Source: Symbiodinium natans (taxonomy: Eukaryota > Sar > Dinophyceae > Suessiales > Symbiodiniaceae). From it: 64,000 nucleotides of DNA. The stretch lies in the NCBI GenBank assembly GCA_905221605.1, contig CAJNDS010002098.1:545374-609373 (forward strand), in the 5' to 3' direction. The translations under genes and the position numbers were made by a program. This document shows, in pieces, positions 1 to 11,077 of the stretch (the stretch's first letter is position 1; each line of letters opens with the position of its first letter). A model generated the notes under the pieces. The model was not told where the DNA came from. It was given only the letters and a program-made list of their open reading frames with translations, and did not search any database.

Positions 1-229
1 CAATCAAGTTATGGTGCTGTGGCGATCTTGGTGCAGTGGTTGCTTGGCCTCTCCTGCGAGTCGCCAACATAGCAAACTGTGGGGAGTCCTTCGATGCCCT
101 GGAGAGTAAGGTAATGAAGGCTTGCTTAGAGCTCGACATTACGACTGGAAGGGCCTGTTTGGATCATCCTTCGCTGCAAGCACACGTCGTGTTCTGCTGG
201 AGGGAAAGGTTCGAATTCTAGGTGCTCTG

Positions 230-265
230 ATATATATATATATATATATATGATTCAGCCCCGGC

Positions 266-338
<73 letters not shown>

Positions 339-353
339 ACCCCCCCCCCCCCC
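230..353. repeat. TA run and poly-C tracts
   Basis: A TA dinucleotide run (230-251) is followed by an almost pure C tract (about 268-332, one T interruption) and, after a short AATGGTAC spacer, another C tract (340-353). No coding potential. Such tracts can be genuine but are also where sequencing and assembly err most, so exact lengths should not be trusted. Confidence 0.9.
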
Positions 354-378
354 TGTGGTGTGGTTGGGGGTTGTTTTG

Positions 379-755
379 GTTTTAGGGTTTTGGGTTTAAG
401 GGTTTTAGGGTTTAGGGTTTTAGGGTTTAGGGTTTTTAGGGTTTAGGTTTACGGTTTTAGGGTTTTAGGGTTTAGGGTTTAGGGTTTTAGGGTTTAGGGT
501 TTAGGGTTTAGGGTTTTTAGGGTTTAGGGTTTTCCCCGCGGATGGGGTACTAAGATGATCCCCCCCCCCCCCTGTGGTGTGGTTGGGGGTTGGTTTTAGG
601 GTTAGGGTTTAGGGTTCAAGGTTTTAGGGTTTAGGGTTTAAGGTTTAAGACTTAAGGTTTAGGGTTTAGGGTTAGGGTTTAGGTTTTAGGGTTTAGGGTT
701 TAGGGTTTAGGGGTTTAGGGTTTAGGGTTTAGGGTCTAGGGTTTAGGGACCGTAG
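379..755 (+). repeat. Degenerate TTTAGGG telomere-like blocks (two)
   Basis: Two blocks (about 379-530 and 595-755) consist of TTTAGGG heptads mixed with TTTTAGGG and other variants. Each is preceded by a C tract and the word TGTGGTGTGGTTGGGGGTT (355-373 and 573-593), so the whole unit of C tract, leader and heptads is duplicated with a spacing of about 220 bp. TTTAGGG is the telomere repeat of plants, many algae and several alveolates. The variants and the flanking unique sequence on both sides suggest an interstitial or subtelomeric relic rather than a functional chromosome end. Confidence 0.85.
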
Positions 756-764
756 AGTAGGCTT

Positions 765-1103
765 GGGGGGGGGGGGGGATACCATGGGGGGGGGGGGGGG
801 GGGCCAGGACGCTCGACGCTGAACCATATATATATATATATATATGTGCGAATGCACAATGGGCCTAGGCATTTTTGCTTGTTTTCGCTTAAAAAGATTG
901 GTCTTTTTGGGACAGTACAGAGTTTTTGCTTTTTTGTGCCCAAAACATTGGTACAGTAGAGCGCTTTCGTGCTCGCTGCCCTAGGAGGCTTCGAAATTCT
1001 AAGCCTCTAAACCCTACCATGCCACCTGAGAGGAAAAAGTGTGGGCATATGGGGGGGGGGGGTACCATATATAGTTTTTTTGTGCGAATGCACAATGGGC
1101 CTT
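765..1103. repeat. Poly-G/TA tract followed by a duplicated GTGCGAATGCAC word
   Basis: Poly-G tracts (765-778, 786-803, 1051-1062) alternate with TA runs. The segment ACCATATATA then GTGCGAATGCACAATGGGCC occurs twice (about 824-867 and 1064-1102). GTGCGAATGCAC is itself a short inverted repeat with a 4-nt loop. No gene is visible here; the short open frames on both strands are not credible proteins. Confidence 0.75.
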
Positions 1104-3361
1104 TTGCCAGACAAACCCATCTCCCCGAGAAACTTGCAAAACGAATGAGGCCCATGCGCTGCATGTTTTGACGGCCCCATAATCTTGAACCCAAGACTGC
1201 CCTAAACATCTCATGAAATCCCCATCATCTCCAACCCCCTCCCTGCCCGCTTCTCGCAGCGCCCTTGCCTGGACAGAGTCGCCGGAACATGCCGATGTGC
1301 AGCTGGATCCGCTCACAGTAGGGTGCCAGAAGGGCATCCTGGGACGTCCCAGCGAGGGGTTTGGAGTTCTGGAGTCTAGGGTTTCGGGTTTAGGAGCAGT
1401 TTTGTCTTTGCTCTTACTGTAACTCTGTTGGTCTTGACAAGATGCAATACTTATTATGGGACTGGAGTCTAGTTCTCGTAGGATATGTTCTCAGGCTTTG
1501 AACTTTCAATTGGACTAGTTTATGGTTCTCATATTCGTTTGCTCTAGAGATATATGATGGGACTTCACTACACAATACGAAGTCTTCCGAATTCTGTGTA
1601 TCCTTCTGGACATTTTTCAATGATTATCTTGTCCCACATGAAGGATGTGTCCTGGGGAAGCTTTCAGGCTCCCAGATTGGGGAAACTCACGTTTGCCAGT
1701 ATACATATTTTATCAAAAGCTGCTGTCTTCAGAAAAAAAAGTTGTAGCTCATTGCTCATGCCATCACAACATATCAAGTTCTTCCCGTTGTGCTCTTTGC
1801 TGCTGGCAGCTTAAAGAAGTCGGTTTTCTCGCACATCCTAGTCAATGAAAACTCGCATCCCCCAGAAAGTATAGTATACATATATATATATATATTAATT
1901 TATTTATTTATATTTCTATATTCCAGTTCTGCTTTCATCGTGAACTGAGAGGGAGTGGAGAAGTTGATGCTAGGGGACAAGATCGCTTAAATTCCAACTA
2001 TTGAAAACCCCTTATCAGACACCCTCGACCCCACGCTCTCTTCCAAATCGAGAATTCCTTGAGCCCACATTCAACAACCTCAACTCTGGAAGTTCCAATC
2101 CTTGTATTTGTCCTTAAGCTTCCTCCCAAGCCCCAAGCCTTCCTTTCCGCAGATTTTATTCCCCAAAAGCAAACTTTACACAAAAGCCAGCGGCAGCGAC
2201 GCCCAAGACCACCGGGTGCGCAACCAGCTCAGACATGCTCGGAGCCTTTCCAAGCACCTGGGAGTTGAAGGTCCGGGAGATTTCGTTTCTGAAAGTTCAG
2301 CCTAATGCTCCGACACTTCAACTGTGCAATCATCTGGACTTGCCTTTCTGGGTTCTCCTGCGACTCTTAGACAACTTGTGGATTGAAAGCCCAAGAACCC
2401 CTACTCCTTGAACCGTCAGCTTACGTAAGCCCTAAACTCTGAGCCCTCACCCGAGAACTTCTCTCCGAGGAGCTCCGAGCATGCGCTTGGTTCGGTTGCC
2501 CATGAAATCCTTCTCCGCAGAAGCTCAGGAGTTGAAGATGTTGGAGTTCGGGACTAAGATTGGGGAGGGCATTCTGTTTGTACTCCCGGCGCAACCACCC
2601 GATGGAGGAGTCTCATCCTACTGCTGAAGTGAAATGACATAAAAGGGCCGAACCAAGGCAGCCACCAATCCCAAAATCAAAATTGGGTTCAGGGTTCGGG
2701 ATTGATCCCACCACTAGCCTTCAACCTCCCCCATCCCCAGTTGGCATTGACATGGGAGGATCTAGATGAGAAAGCCTGGTCATAACAATGTGCCTTCCAG
2801 CTTGATGTGCAAGCATCCTCCGATTCGAGCTACGGAAAATGACCATTCTTGCGAAGACTTGACGCTAACAATAGGAACCTCCAACGCTAGGAATTTTTGC
2901 GGAGTGGATATCTGCAGCGGCTTCCTTATTCCTCCAAAATTTTTCTTCCACCCAACATGAAGCCCAAGCCCCTTGCCCCTTCTCCCTTGTCCGACGGAGT
3001 CTCATGAGCAAGTTAGCCGCTATTTACTTACCAGAAAATACCTACACACTGAACACTTCAACAGGCAGTTTGCACAATGAAAGGACTCTTGTTTGCACCC
3101 ATCACTCACAACAAGCCACTGCGGGAAACCCTATCCACCGACCTCGCCCTTAGACCCCATAAACCGTCAGCAACAGGGACTCTTTATCCAAAGAAACCAC
3201 TTTCGGAGCGAGAGTCTGCATGCTCCGGCAGCATCACCTTCGAATGGCTTCTTCTGGTCTTCATGCTGACTTGCCGTTTATGAACCTTCCCCCCCCAACT
3301 GTAAACCCCCACCGCAATAAGAAAACCAAAACGGCGGAAAAAAAAAGTGTGACTGCAGGCC
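1104..3361. other. Stretch without a recognisable gene
   Basis: Only short open frames on both strands (all below about 120 codons, many beginning at non-ATG codons) with no recognisable domain. It contains one AT-rich patch with a TA run (about 1877-1920) and scattered words such as CCCTAA, AACCCTGAA and GGGTTT. I see no promoter, RNA gene or mobile element that I can support. Confidence 0.6.
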
Positions 3362-3387
3362 CCTGCACAAGAGGCCTCTTGTGCAGG
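3362..3387. repeat. Perfect 26-bp palindrome
   Basis: The half-site CCTGCACAAGAGG (3362-3374) is followed with no loop by its exact reverse complement (3375-3387). It could extrude as a cruciform or be a dyad protein-binding site. No flanking terminal repeats or target duplications were seen, so it is not assigned to a mobile element. Confidence 0.9.
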
Positions 3388-3794
3388 AGCGGCCTCTATA
3401 AACAAAATTCTGGCTCCCAGAAAGGTTGAATCAATCAGGGGAGGGGGTGTGGGTTCTGAACGGGAGGTCAACATGATGGGCTTAGGGATCGATCTTAGCT
3501 TGGAAAATTTGGATTGGCGCCAAGCATGCTCACCCATTTCCGGGTTCCTACTGTAACAGGTGCACGATTATAACGAAAAGGGTAAGAAGTACGGAAAGAC
3601 CTCCCAGTGGAATCAAGCCAAGCCGCCTCGGCGCCATCCGCCGGTAGAGCTCTTGCACTGACATGGGGCTCCTGAACCCTAATCCCGTGACCCATCTAGG
3701 ACCAAGCCCCTGAAGCCCTTTGCTATGAAGGATGATTCTTGACTTTACACGGGGACTCTTGGCTGTCGAAGAGTACTCAAGCGTGATATCCCTA

Positions 3795-3866
3795 GCCACG
3801 AAGCCACGAAGCCACGAAGCCACGAAGCCACGAAGCCACGAAGCCACGAAGCCACGAAGCCCCGAA
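3795..3866. repeat. 8-bp tandem array (GCCACGAA)n
   Basis: Eight perfect copies of GCCACGAA plus one degenerate copy. Because 8 is not divisible by 3, the array is open in several frames and generates spurious repetitive peptides on both strands. Confidence 0.95.
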
Positions 3867-4914
3867 CCCTCGGCGCCCCATATGCCCTTATGCCCTGAAC
3901 ACTCAACCCCACGCTCCTTGAATCCTGAATCCTAAACCACTTCGCACTCTAAGCCCTATAAACCCTGAGCCCTGAACCCTTAACTGCCAGAAACCCCTTA
4001 GCCTAGCCGCCCTGACCTCCCCAACACCCTGTTGTATGCTCTTGAAGGCTGCATCCTAAACTCCTTCAACCTTTTGAAACCCCAAAACTTTTCCTGAATC
4101 CATCTACCCCGAAACTCTCAAAGCCTATCCCCCAATGCGTGTGAGCTCCAGCTCGCGGGAGATGCACGCCATGCGGCTCTGGGGGACTAGCTCCTGCTGG
4201 GGGGTTGCCTTAAGTCTTCAGCTATCTTGGGTATTTTTAGGATTTTACTAGTGCACGAGCTTTGGATCCAGGTGCATGAGGCACTTGGGGCTGGGCGCTT
4301 TGGTGTGCTTCTTTCACGCCATCAACAAGCCGCTGTTTCTGTTTGGAGTTTGCTACCCGAAACCAGACCCCGTAAATTCAGAGAAGTGCCCAGCAGAGCG
4401 CAAGTTTTCAAAGATGGAAGTTCAGACTGCAAGTCCTCCTCAGTTGCTGAATGCTCAACCCTTAACCATAGACCTCTCACACCCTAAGTTCGAGCCCCCG
4501 AAACAATCCTAATGAAAATGCTTGAGTAGTTTGGGAACATTCGCTCTTTATGATCTTTACAGACTACACATACTTAAGAGTACTCCCCAAGATTCTTTGC
4601 TAATCATTATACCTTGACGTCTACTGCCTCTACAGCGCCTCTACAAGGCCCAAACCCTCAGCCCCGCCCACTAAACCCTGAAACCCTAGATCATAAAACC
4701 AAGCTTTTGACTCCACATCCTCAACCCTAAGCCGAAGCCCTAATGCCTGCAACGCTTAAGCATGTATTACCCCGCCGTCCCGAATCCTCGATGATGGCGC
4801 ATCCTTGAGACCGCAGGGCCTCTATGACCCTCTCTGGGGTAGCTGAGCTGGCGGTAAACCTCCGCATGTAGGGTGTACCCTACGGGTTCACTTCCAACAT
4901 TGGATTCATCGAGG
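3867..4914. other. Stretch without a recognisable gene; degenerate CCCTAAA-like words
   Basis: Contains frequent loose relatives of the telomere-type word (AACCCTGA, CCCTAAAC, GAAACCCTAGA) on the plus strand, particularly 3940-4140 and 4640-4780. The 78-86 codon open frames at 4227-4512 have no recognisable domain and overlap each other in different frames. Confidence 0.6.
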
Positions 4915-5560
4915 AACACAAAAGTCGATGATCTAAGAAATCAATAATAAAATTCTACAACGATTCAAACTTACAATATTATAATTGAATAGTGACATAG
5001 GAAGAATAATAATAATAGACAATAGATGATTTTAACAAATGACAATAATGAGAATAATGACAATAACAATACTAATAATAATGATAATAATAATAATAGT
5101 AATAATAAATATTAGTATTGTGATTATAAAAGAACACTATAATGTAGTTGTTCTCGTAGTATCATGATGTCACAATATCAAAATATACCATTGTCATAAT
5201 ATCATAATATCATAATATCATAATATCATAATATCTAATCTCATCATAATATCATAATATCATCATAATATCATAATATCATATATCATAATATCATAAT
5301 ATCATCTAATATCAGAATATCAGAATTCAGAATATCAGAATATCAAATATCAGCATCATATCATCATATCATCATATCATATCCATCCATCATATCATCA
5401 TATCATCATATCATCATATCATCATATCATCATATCATCATATCATCATATCATCATATCATCATATCATCATATCATCATATCATCATATCATCATATC
5501 ATCATATCATCATATCATCATATCATCATATCATCATATCATCATATCATAACATAGAGA
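4915..5560. repeat. AT-rich block with ATAATATC and CATATCAT 8-mer arrays
   Basis: The block opens with AT-rich AATAATAAT-type sequence (to about 5170), continues with an ATAATATC 8-mer array (about 5198-5330) and ends in a long CATATCAT 8-mer array (about 5343-5552). The composition contrasts sharply with the GC-richer flanks. No gene. It could be a DNA-unwinding or matrix-attachment type region, but nothing in the sequence proves this. Confidence 0.9.
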
Positions 5561-6937
5561 TAAAGAAGCACAATCATGAGAACACTAACAAAAAATTCTC
5601 ATAATAGAAGTCATACTTCCCATTTGAGCACATCATTCTTGCCCAATCGCACACATGCTTGATGCACATACAACACCCGTTGCTGCAAGACCAGAAAACT
5701 GTGCCAAAAATTGCAATTCTGGAACCAACACTCCAAATTGTTCGCCCTGGGCAGTCAAAAACATGACACCAAAGTTGGCAAACACTGCCAAGACCAGAAT
5801 CAAGCGGGCAAGCATGCCTCACAACGCTGCCGCGTCTATGATATTCACTTTAAGGGGTGGTACAACCGGGCTTCAACGCTTGGAACACCGGAAGCCTACC
5901 CACAATCCCAGACCGTACTTGCAAGCTCCAAACCCGAAACCCTCAACCCCTAAATCCTAGTCCCTAAACCCTACACCCTAAACCCTATCGAACTCGAAAT
6001 GCAAAAATCCTAAGCAGAACGATGAGCGGGAGGCCTGGGAATGGCCATTCTCCCGATCCCTGCCACGGGCTTCAGAACTGCGCTCATCTGCGAAGAAGAG
6101 CACGGTTTTTGACAACGCCCAAGTGTGGAAGATGTGGCGCCTGAGAGTTCACTGGACTTAGGGTTTAGGGTTTAGAGTTTAGGGTTTTGGGTTTCGGGTT
6201 TCGGGTTACATACCTTTAGATTCCGAACTGCAAGAAGCATTCAACACCGCAAAAAGCTACATTTAGACTGAAGCCATGGCCTTCGTTGTTCTCATTATGT
6301 CAATGGTCTTTTCCCAAGCTATAGGCCCCTTCAGCTCAGCTGTTTGGTGCGAAAAACGCTACAGCTTGGGAGAAACCTGCCCCAACAACCATGTACTGTT
6401 TGTTTCTAAGCTCTCATCAAAACATGCCGGGCTGGCTGTTGGATAATGAACTCGGGGCACAAGTTTGTTCCTATCCATAAATTATTGCGGCTACAATTGC
6501 CCCATGCCCCATTGCACACTCATAAGCAAGAAACCTATCCAACATCCAAGCTGCTGGGGAAAGCAGGCGTCGAGGAAGTCAAACTTGAGCCAAATTCGCC
6601 ATGCTGTTCTGTGGGGAAGCATCCTTGAAAATGAGATCACAACACTGTATGCGTAGGTAAACCCAACTGGCATTGTTCAGGCTCACACTGAGCTTGTTAG
6701 CCTTGCATGCCAACATAAACTGCGATGACGAGTGACAGTCCTGTTCATGGGTTGTTCAACATGCGTCGCGGAATCTGCAAAATACGGAGTTCAAAGCTAG
6801 AACTCCCGTGAAACTGCAAGTACAAACATGGGACTGCGTGGTGAGTAAAAAAATGCTGCTCCCACTCTCAAATTGACGCACTCTTCGTCCCGAATGTTCA
6901 GCATTTCATCATCACTCAGAGCGCCATTCATAAAACA
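5561..6937. other. Stretch without a recognisable gene
   Basis: Open frames near 5574-5960 and 6446-6673 are short, overlap on opposite strands and show no domain. Degenerate telomere-like words occur at about 5937-5992 (CCCTAAA type) and 6158-6206 (TTTAGGG type). Confidence 0.55.
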
Positions 6938-7627
6938 ATGTTACATGTCAACTCACAGACTTTATCATACTTTCGATCAAGTACCCACAACCACTCACCA
7001 AAGCAAGCGGACAGGGGGCGGCATATGAAACCATCAACCTCCTGCCAGGCCGAGGTTGAGCAGCGGGTGCTTGGAGATGATCACGCAAGTCTTTGCACTA
7101 TGTTGCAAACTCACGAAGCACTGATAAGCCGCCGCAACCTGTCCTTCTTGACAAAGCTGTCACAAGCGAAAGCCTTTCGTCTCAAACGGCAAGCAAGCAG
7201 CAAGCATGATAAAACAAAAAAAATGCTGATTGAAAGTCTCACCGCTGACGGGTCCCATCTCTTTGACAGCTGGGGAACCGCAAAGGTACGTGTCTCGTCT
7301 GGCAGTGGGTTTGCCGGAAGCGTGAGCACCCTTTCCTCGAGTTTAGATAACAATACAAGGTCCCCAGCGTGGCATGTGTCGTGCAAAGATTCGAGCGTTG
7401 GCTTTGAGCTTCGCCCTCTCATACCAGAGAACCTACTCATCACGCAGGAGCAGTTGAAAGCAAACGGATGCCTTTCTCATCAGCAAATCTCAAATTCAAC
7501 GGTAAACTTCAACCTGACTTTCAACCACGGTTTTGCTTTTTTTCCCACAGGGTGCGGCAGGCAACTACTGTCCTCTGTGTCCTGCCTAGGGCTACCCTTG
7601 AGTTCTTCAGCCTATGTTGCGGGGTGA
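6938..7627 (+). CDS. Unidentified open reading frame, 229 codons
   Basis: An uninterrupted ATG-started frame of 229 codons, longer than chance frames nearby and with mixed, non-repetitive composition. I recognise no domain. The N-terminal third is basic and rich in Ser/Lys/Arg; the C-terminal part is hydrophobic (about residues 190-229). A GT-start to pyrimidine-rich-AG stretch (about 7501-7550) could be an intron rather than coding sequence. It lies about 780 bp upstream of, and on the same strand as, the RNase H-like remnant and may belong to the same element, but no sequence feature proves that. Confidence 0.3.
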   Translation: MLHVNSQTLSYFRSSTHNHSPKQADRGRHMKPSTSCQAEVEQRVLGDDHASLCTMLQTHEALISRRNLSFLTKLSQAKAFRLKRQASSKHDKTKKMLIESLTADGSHLFDSWGTAKVRVSSGSGFAGSVSTLSSSLDNNTRSPAWHVSCKDSSVGFELRPLIPENLLITQEQLKANGCLSHQQISNSTVNFNLTFNHGFAFFPTGCGRQLLSSVSCLGLPLSSSAYVAG

Positions 7628-8408
7628 AACGTGTCGTGGGTGTGAAATGAAACTTCTGTTACGCCCTCAACTGGTGCTATCGGCCTTTGCCGTTGCACTC
7701 GTTCCTCTTTTTCATATCAACATCACAACCATTTAAACACTTGGCGACTTGGCTCTGGCCTCCTCTTCTTGTACGGGGTCGCTGGCCAAGACCTTCCTTC
7801 CTTCTCGCACATTCAAAAACCTTTAAACACATTGAGTCGAACGCTGTGAAACATGTGAAACTTGTGAGATTTAAAGGGTCTTAGGCCTCACTCACATACC
7901 CACACTTTGCCCAGGGAAGATTGCTGACGGCTGCAGAAATCGTTGGTCGCCGTCAGTGATGTAGCGTGCCGAATCTTGTGAGTTTCTCTTCGCAGATGGT
8001 GTGTCCGAAAATCTCAACCTGGTGGGTCCGTGTCGCCAGGCGGCCTTCTGGAAGCCATTTCTGGGGCCGCCTGAAATCAGTTTTCTCTTGCAGACGGCCC
8101 AAAAGCGGGCCGCCCAGATTCATTTCGCGGTCGAAATTTAGCCCCAGAAGTGGGGCCCAGATACCACTATACAGGCCAGATGACGGACACTGAGTCTTCG
8201 TGTCGTTCCTGCTTTCTTTCATTTACAATTGAGCGTTAGTCCGGCCTGACTGTAGGTTCACGTCTGGCGCGGTGTCGGCTGACGATTAACGGATCAAACC
8301 TAGGGGACTGTGCTGGACATCTCAAACAATGTGTCAGTTTGGGGCGCATAAAATGGGCACGATGTCAGGTGGGATTGGTGTCGAGGTGAGCCCGTTTTAA
8401 AATTTGCA

Positions 8409-9646
8409 ATGGTTTTTAAACCGGTGAAGACACGAATCCGCTACATCTGCTCCATCCCTCGTGCACCAACCCTGCAAAAATGGGTACATACTGAGTCACA
8501 CTCACCCTGCTATAGGTTGGGGGATCTAAAAATGGAAGTGAGGAACCCACTCTCTTCTCTGGTACATGCGAGATCGCAGGGAGTCACTGTAACAGAAATA
8601 AACTATGCGCAAGGAGAAACACTCGCAACCCTAGATCAACACCACTATCTCCTTGCCCCCATGTTTCGACAGATCGAGGGTACTCCTAACGTTGCGCTCA
8701 TCCCCAAGCTCTGCCATTGTGGCAAACTCCACCTACAGGTTATATCGGTTCGTCCGATCTTCAGTGGCACTTCTCTTATAGTCGAGCTACTGCCACATAA
8801 AGCAACGCACTTGGTTGCACAATTTGATAGCAGTTGCTACGTGAAGGAGCAAATTGGAGGTGCAGTCGGTGTAATTTGGGCACCTGGACCTATTCCTCGT
8901 GTCCTTGATACAATAGCTGAGCCCCTCCAACCTTGCTCTGATTCCATGTATGCAGACGCTCACGCGGCTGAGGTCACCCTGAGACGCCTGCTAAAAATGG
9001 CGGAAACCCTTCAATTAAAAGAAGTTGTCCTGCAAGGGGATTGCATGAACATTGTTAAAAATTTTGCTGGTGCTGTACGCCTTCACCGTGTTGATCTTGT
9101 TCGTAAACTTGAATCCATTTGGAAACTTATAGCACACAGCCAAGTTGCGGTTCAGTGGTCCTACATCCCAGAGCAGGCAATAAGGTCGCTGACCATTTGG
9201 CTGGCCTTGCGGCAAACAGTGTTCGAATCGAAGCCCCGGAATTGCAAGAGGTCTTCTTTGACTCTAATGATGGGCAAACCAACATGATAGTTCGTACAAA
9301 TGGCTTCCCCCCAGTCTTATTACCGAATGGGGATTGGCGGCAGATTGCCCTTAAAGCCCTCAAAGAAAGTGATGAGTTTATTTCGTTGGGGTCTCCGCCG
9401 CTTTGGCAACCTGACCTTCTCCGTCTCTATTGCCTGTACAAGCGCATCAGGTGTCCACCTGAGTTGGGTTCACAGTGGCCGGGTCTAGTACATCATAGAC
9501 GAGCATCGCCTTATCCACAAGGGAGATACTCTGCCATTAGACATTGGCAAACCTCTACTAAACAACTCCGTTATCTGGCGCTCGGTCCATATTTCACAGA
9601 AGTTGATATGCAAGTTGCACACTACTCTCTATTGCGCATCTCTTGA
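8409..9646 (+). pseudogene. Frameshifted RNase H-like domain of a retroelement-type protein
   Basis: Two overlapping frames (8409-9287 and 9119-9646) together make one RNase HI-type fold. In the first frame, Asp140 (in QFDSS), Glu188 (in HAAEV) and Asp211 (in LQGDC) sit at RNase H spacing. The last catalytic Asp falls in the second frame, in the word GNKVADHLAG preceded by HPRA. The frame switch lies at about 9165-9185, where YIP in frame 1 meets RAGNK in frame 2. RNase H of this type removes RNA from RNA:DNA hybrids during reverse transcription. The combined protein continues about 130 residues past the domain and ends in TEVDMQVAHYSLL. The start ATG at 8409 is arbitrary; the real element may begin upstream. 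The frameshift indicates decay or a sequencing indel. Confidence 0.6.
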
Positions 9647-10870
9647 CGGGGGCATCTGAAGGTTGTGAACCTCTTCCGCTACTCAGCGAGGCAAGAGCTA
9701 CCTTTGCTACCACACTCATGACCACTCCCCTTGCCCAAACCGTCCACACAAAAACACCTCTTGCAACGAGCTGTAACAATGGAGAAACAAGCTTTCCTTC
9801 ACCAATGTGTTTCAAGGCTCTAAATTGCACGCTTTGCTGTACCACCTCCAGCTCTCCAAGCGTGCGCTTCGCTGTCTCCCTTTCTACACTCCTGACTCGA
9901 GAACAACGAGCAGGAATTGGGTGCCTTTCGCATTAGAAGCAGTTGAAAATCACATTATGCGCTGCGGATTCGTTTCCATGCTGCCAATTTGTAGCTGCAA
10001 TGTTCTGGTGGTTGCACGATGGAATCTACGTCAGGCAGCCTGAAGCGGCCCCGGCCGTCCTGCGGGGGGCGTATGAGGCCACAGCTGATATTTTACACCT
10101 TGTGCAGGGATTTGACAATCTAAGAAGCAGCATCGACTTGTCAGAGATTCAAAGTGCAGTGGAGTCCACTGAAAAAGCCTACACAAACCTTGGGTGAGTT
10201 GCACTTGCTAGGCATCAATAGCAGGCACAAAAATACCACGCAAAAAAGTGGTGGCGGGGCAACAATTTGCCAGGAAGAGACTTCCGCTAGAGGCTCCTTC
10301 CCCTCTTGCTCTCGAAGCCCAGCGGGAACTCAAACGTAGGAAACTGGAAGTGGCTGCACGGCCTGCAGCAAGTATCTGGGGGCATGAATAGTAGCCCCTG
10401 CCCCATCGTCTGAGTATAACCCCTTGAATGGGTTTCCCTCTGGTTCCCGACTTGTATACCGCATAGGCTCGGCATTCACACTTCTGCATTCTTTTGAACA
10501 TCAACGCGCGACAATATCGCTCGAGATGGGGTTACCAGCCAAGTGCAACCGCACTTGCTTCCCGTAGCATGCCCGTAGCCCGATGGAGGAGGCCACCACA
10601 AAGAGGGGTGATTCAGCGCACTTGTCGGCAGCTAACGTCTTCGGCTGGTGTCAGAATGTGGCTCTACATCGAAGTGGCGTCAACTTGGCGCTCCATGACA
10701 TGGCCGGGAGATTTTGGCGCTGCCCCGAGCACGACGAAACGTTCTTGCAATTGGTGCACTAATAGAAGCTGCCTCGGTGTGGTTGCAAGAAGACCTTGGC
10801 ACCCCTGGCAAGCTTGCTGACAATATGGTAGAGGCCCTCGTTTTCAACCAACACGGGCCAAGGGAGGATG
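9647..10870 (+). pseudogene. Decayed continuation of the RNase H element, with polymerase-like HDG motif
   Basis: Coding signal continues in changing frames. 9807-9930 reads as a helical stretch around LHALLYHLQLSKRALRCL. 9943-10197 contains FWWLHDGIYV (HDG codons at 10015-10023). About 10440-10560 reads VYRIGSAFTLLHSFEHQRAT. 10714-10870 encodes AIGALIEAASVWLQEDLG. The Asp in EVDMQVAHY (codon at 9605) and the HDG resemble palm motifs A and C of a polymerase-like family, but no canonical reverse-transcriptase YxDD is visible. Several indels and stops separate the pieces, so no intact protein is made. It runs directly into the AACCCAGGTT array. Confidence 0.4.
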
Positions 10871-10879
10871 GTCCCGTCC

Positions 10880-11077
10880 AACCCGGGTTGAACCCAGGTT
10901 CAAACAACCCAGGGTCCGGCCGTGGGGGGGGGAGGAACAACAACAACTCAGGAACCCAGGTTCGGAACCCAGGTTCCAACCCAGGTTCCAACCCAGGTTC
11001 GAACCTTGAACCCAGGTTCGAACCCAGGTTTAAACCCAGGTTTGAACCCAGGTTCAAACCCAGGTTCAAACCCAGGG
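10880..11077. repeat. AACCCAGGTT-type 12-bp tandem array
   Basis: About a dozen copies of a variable 11-13 bp unit around AACCCAGGTTCR. The unit is nearly self-complementary (AACC..GGTT), so each copy or pair can form a small hairpin. Copies of the same motif reappear at about 11799-11850 on the far side of the next array, as if flanking it. Confidence 0.9.
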
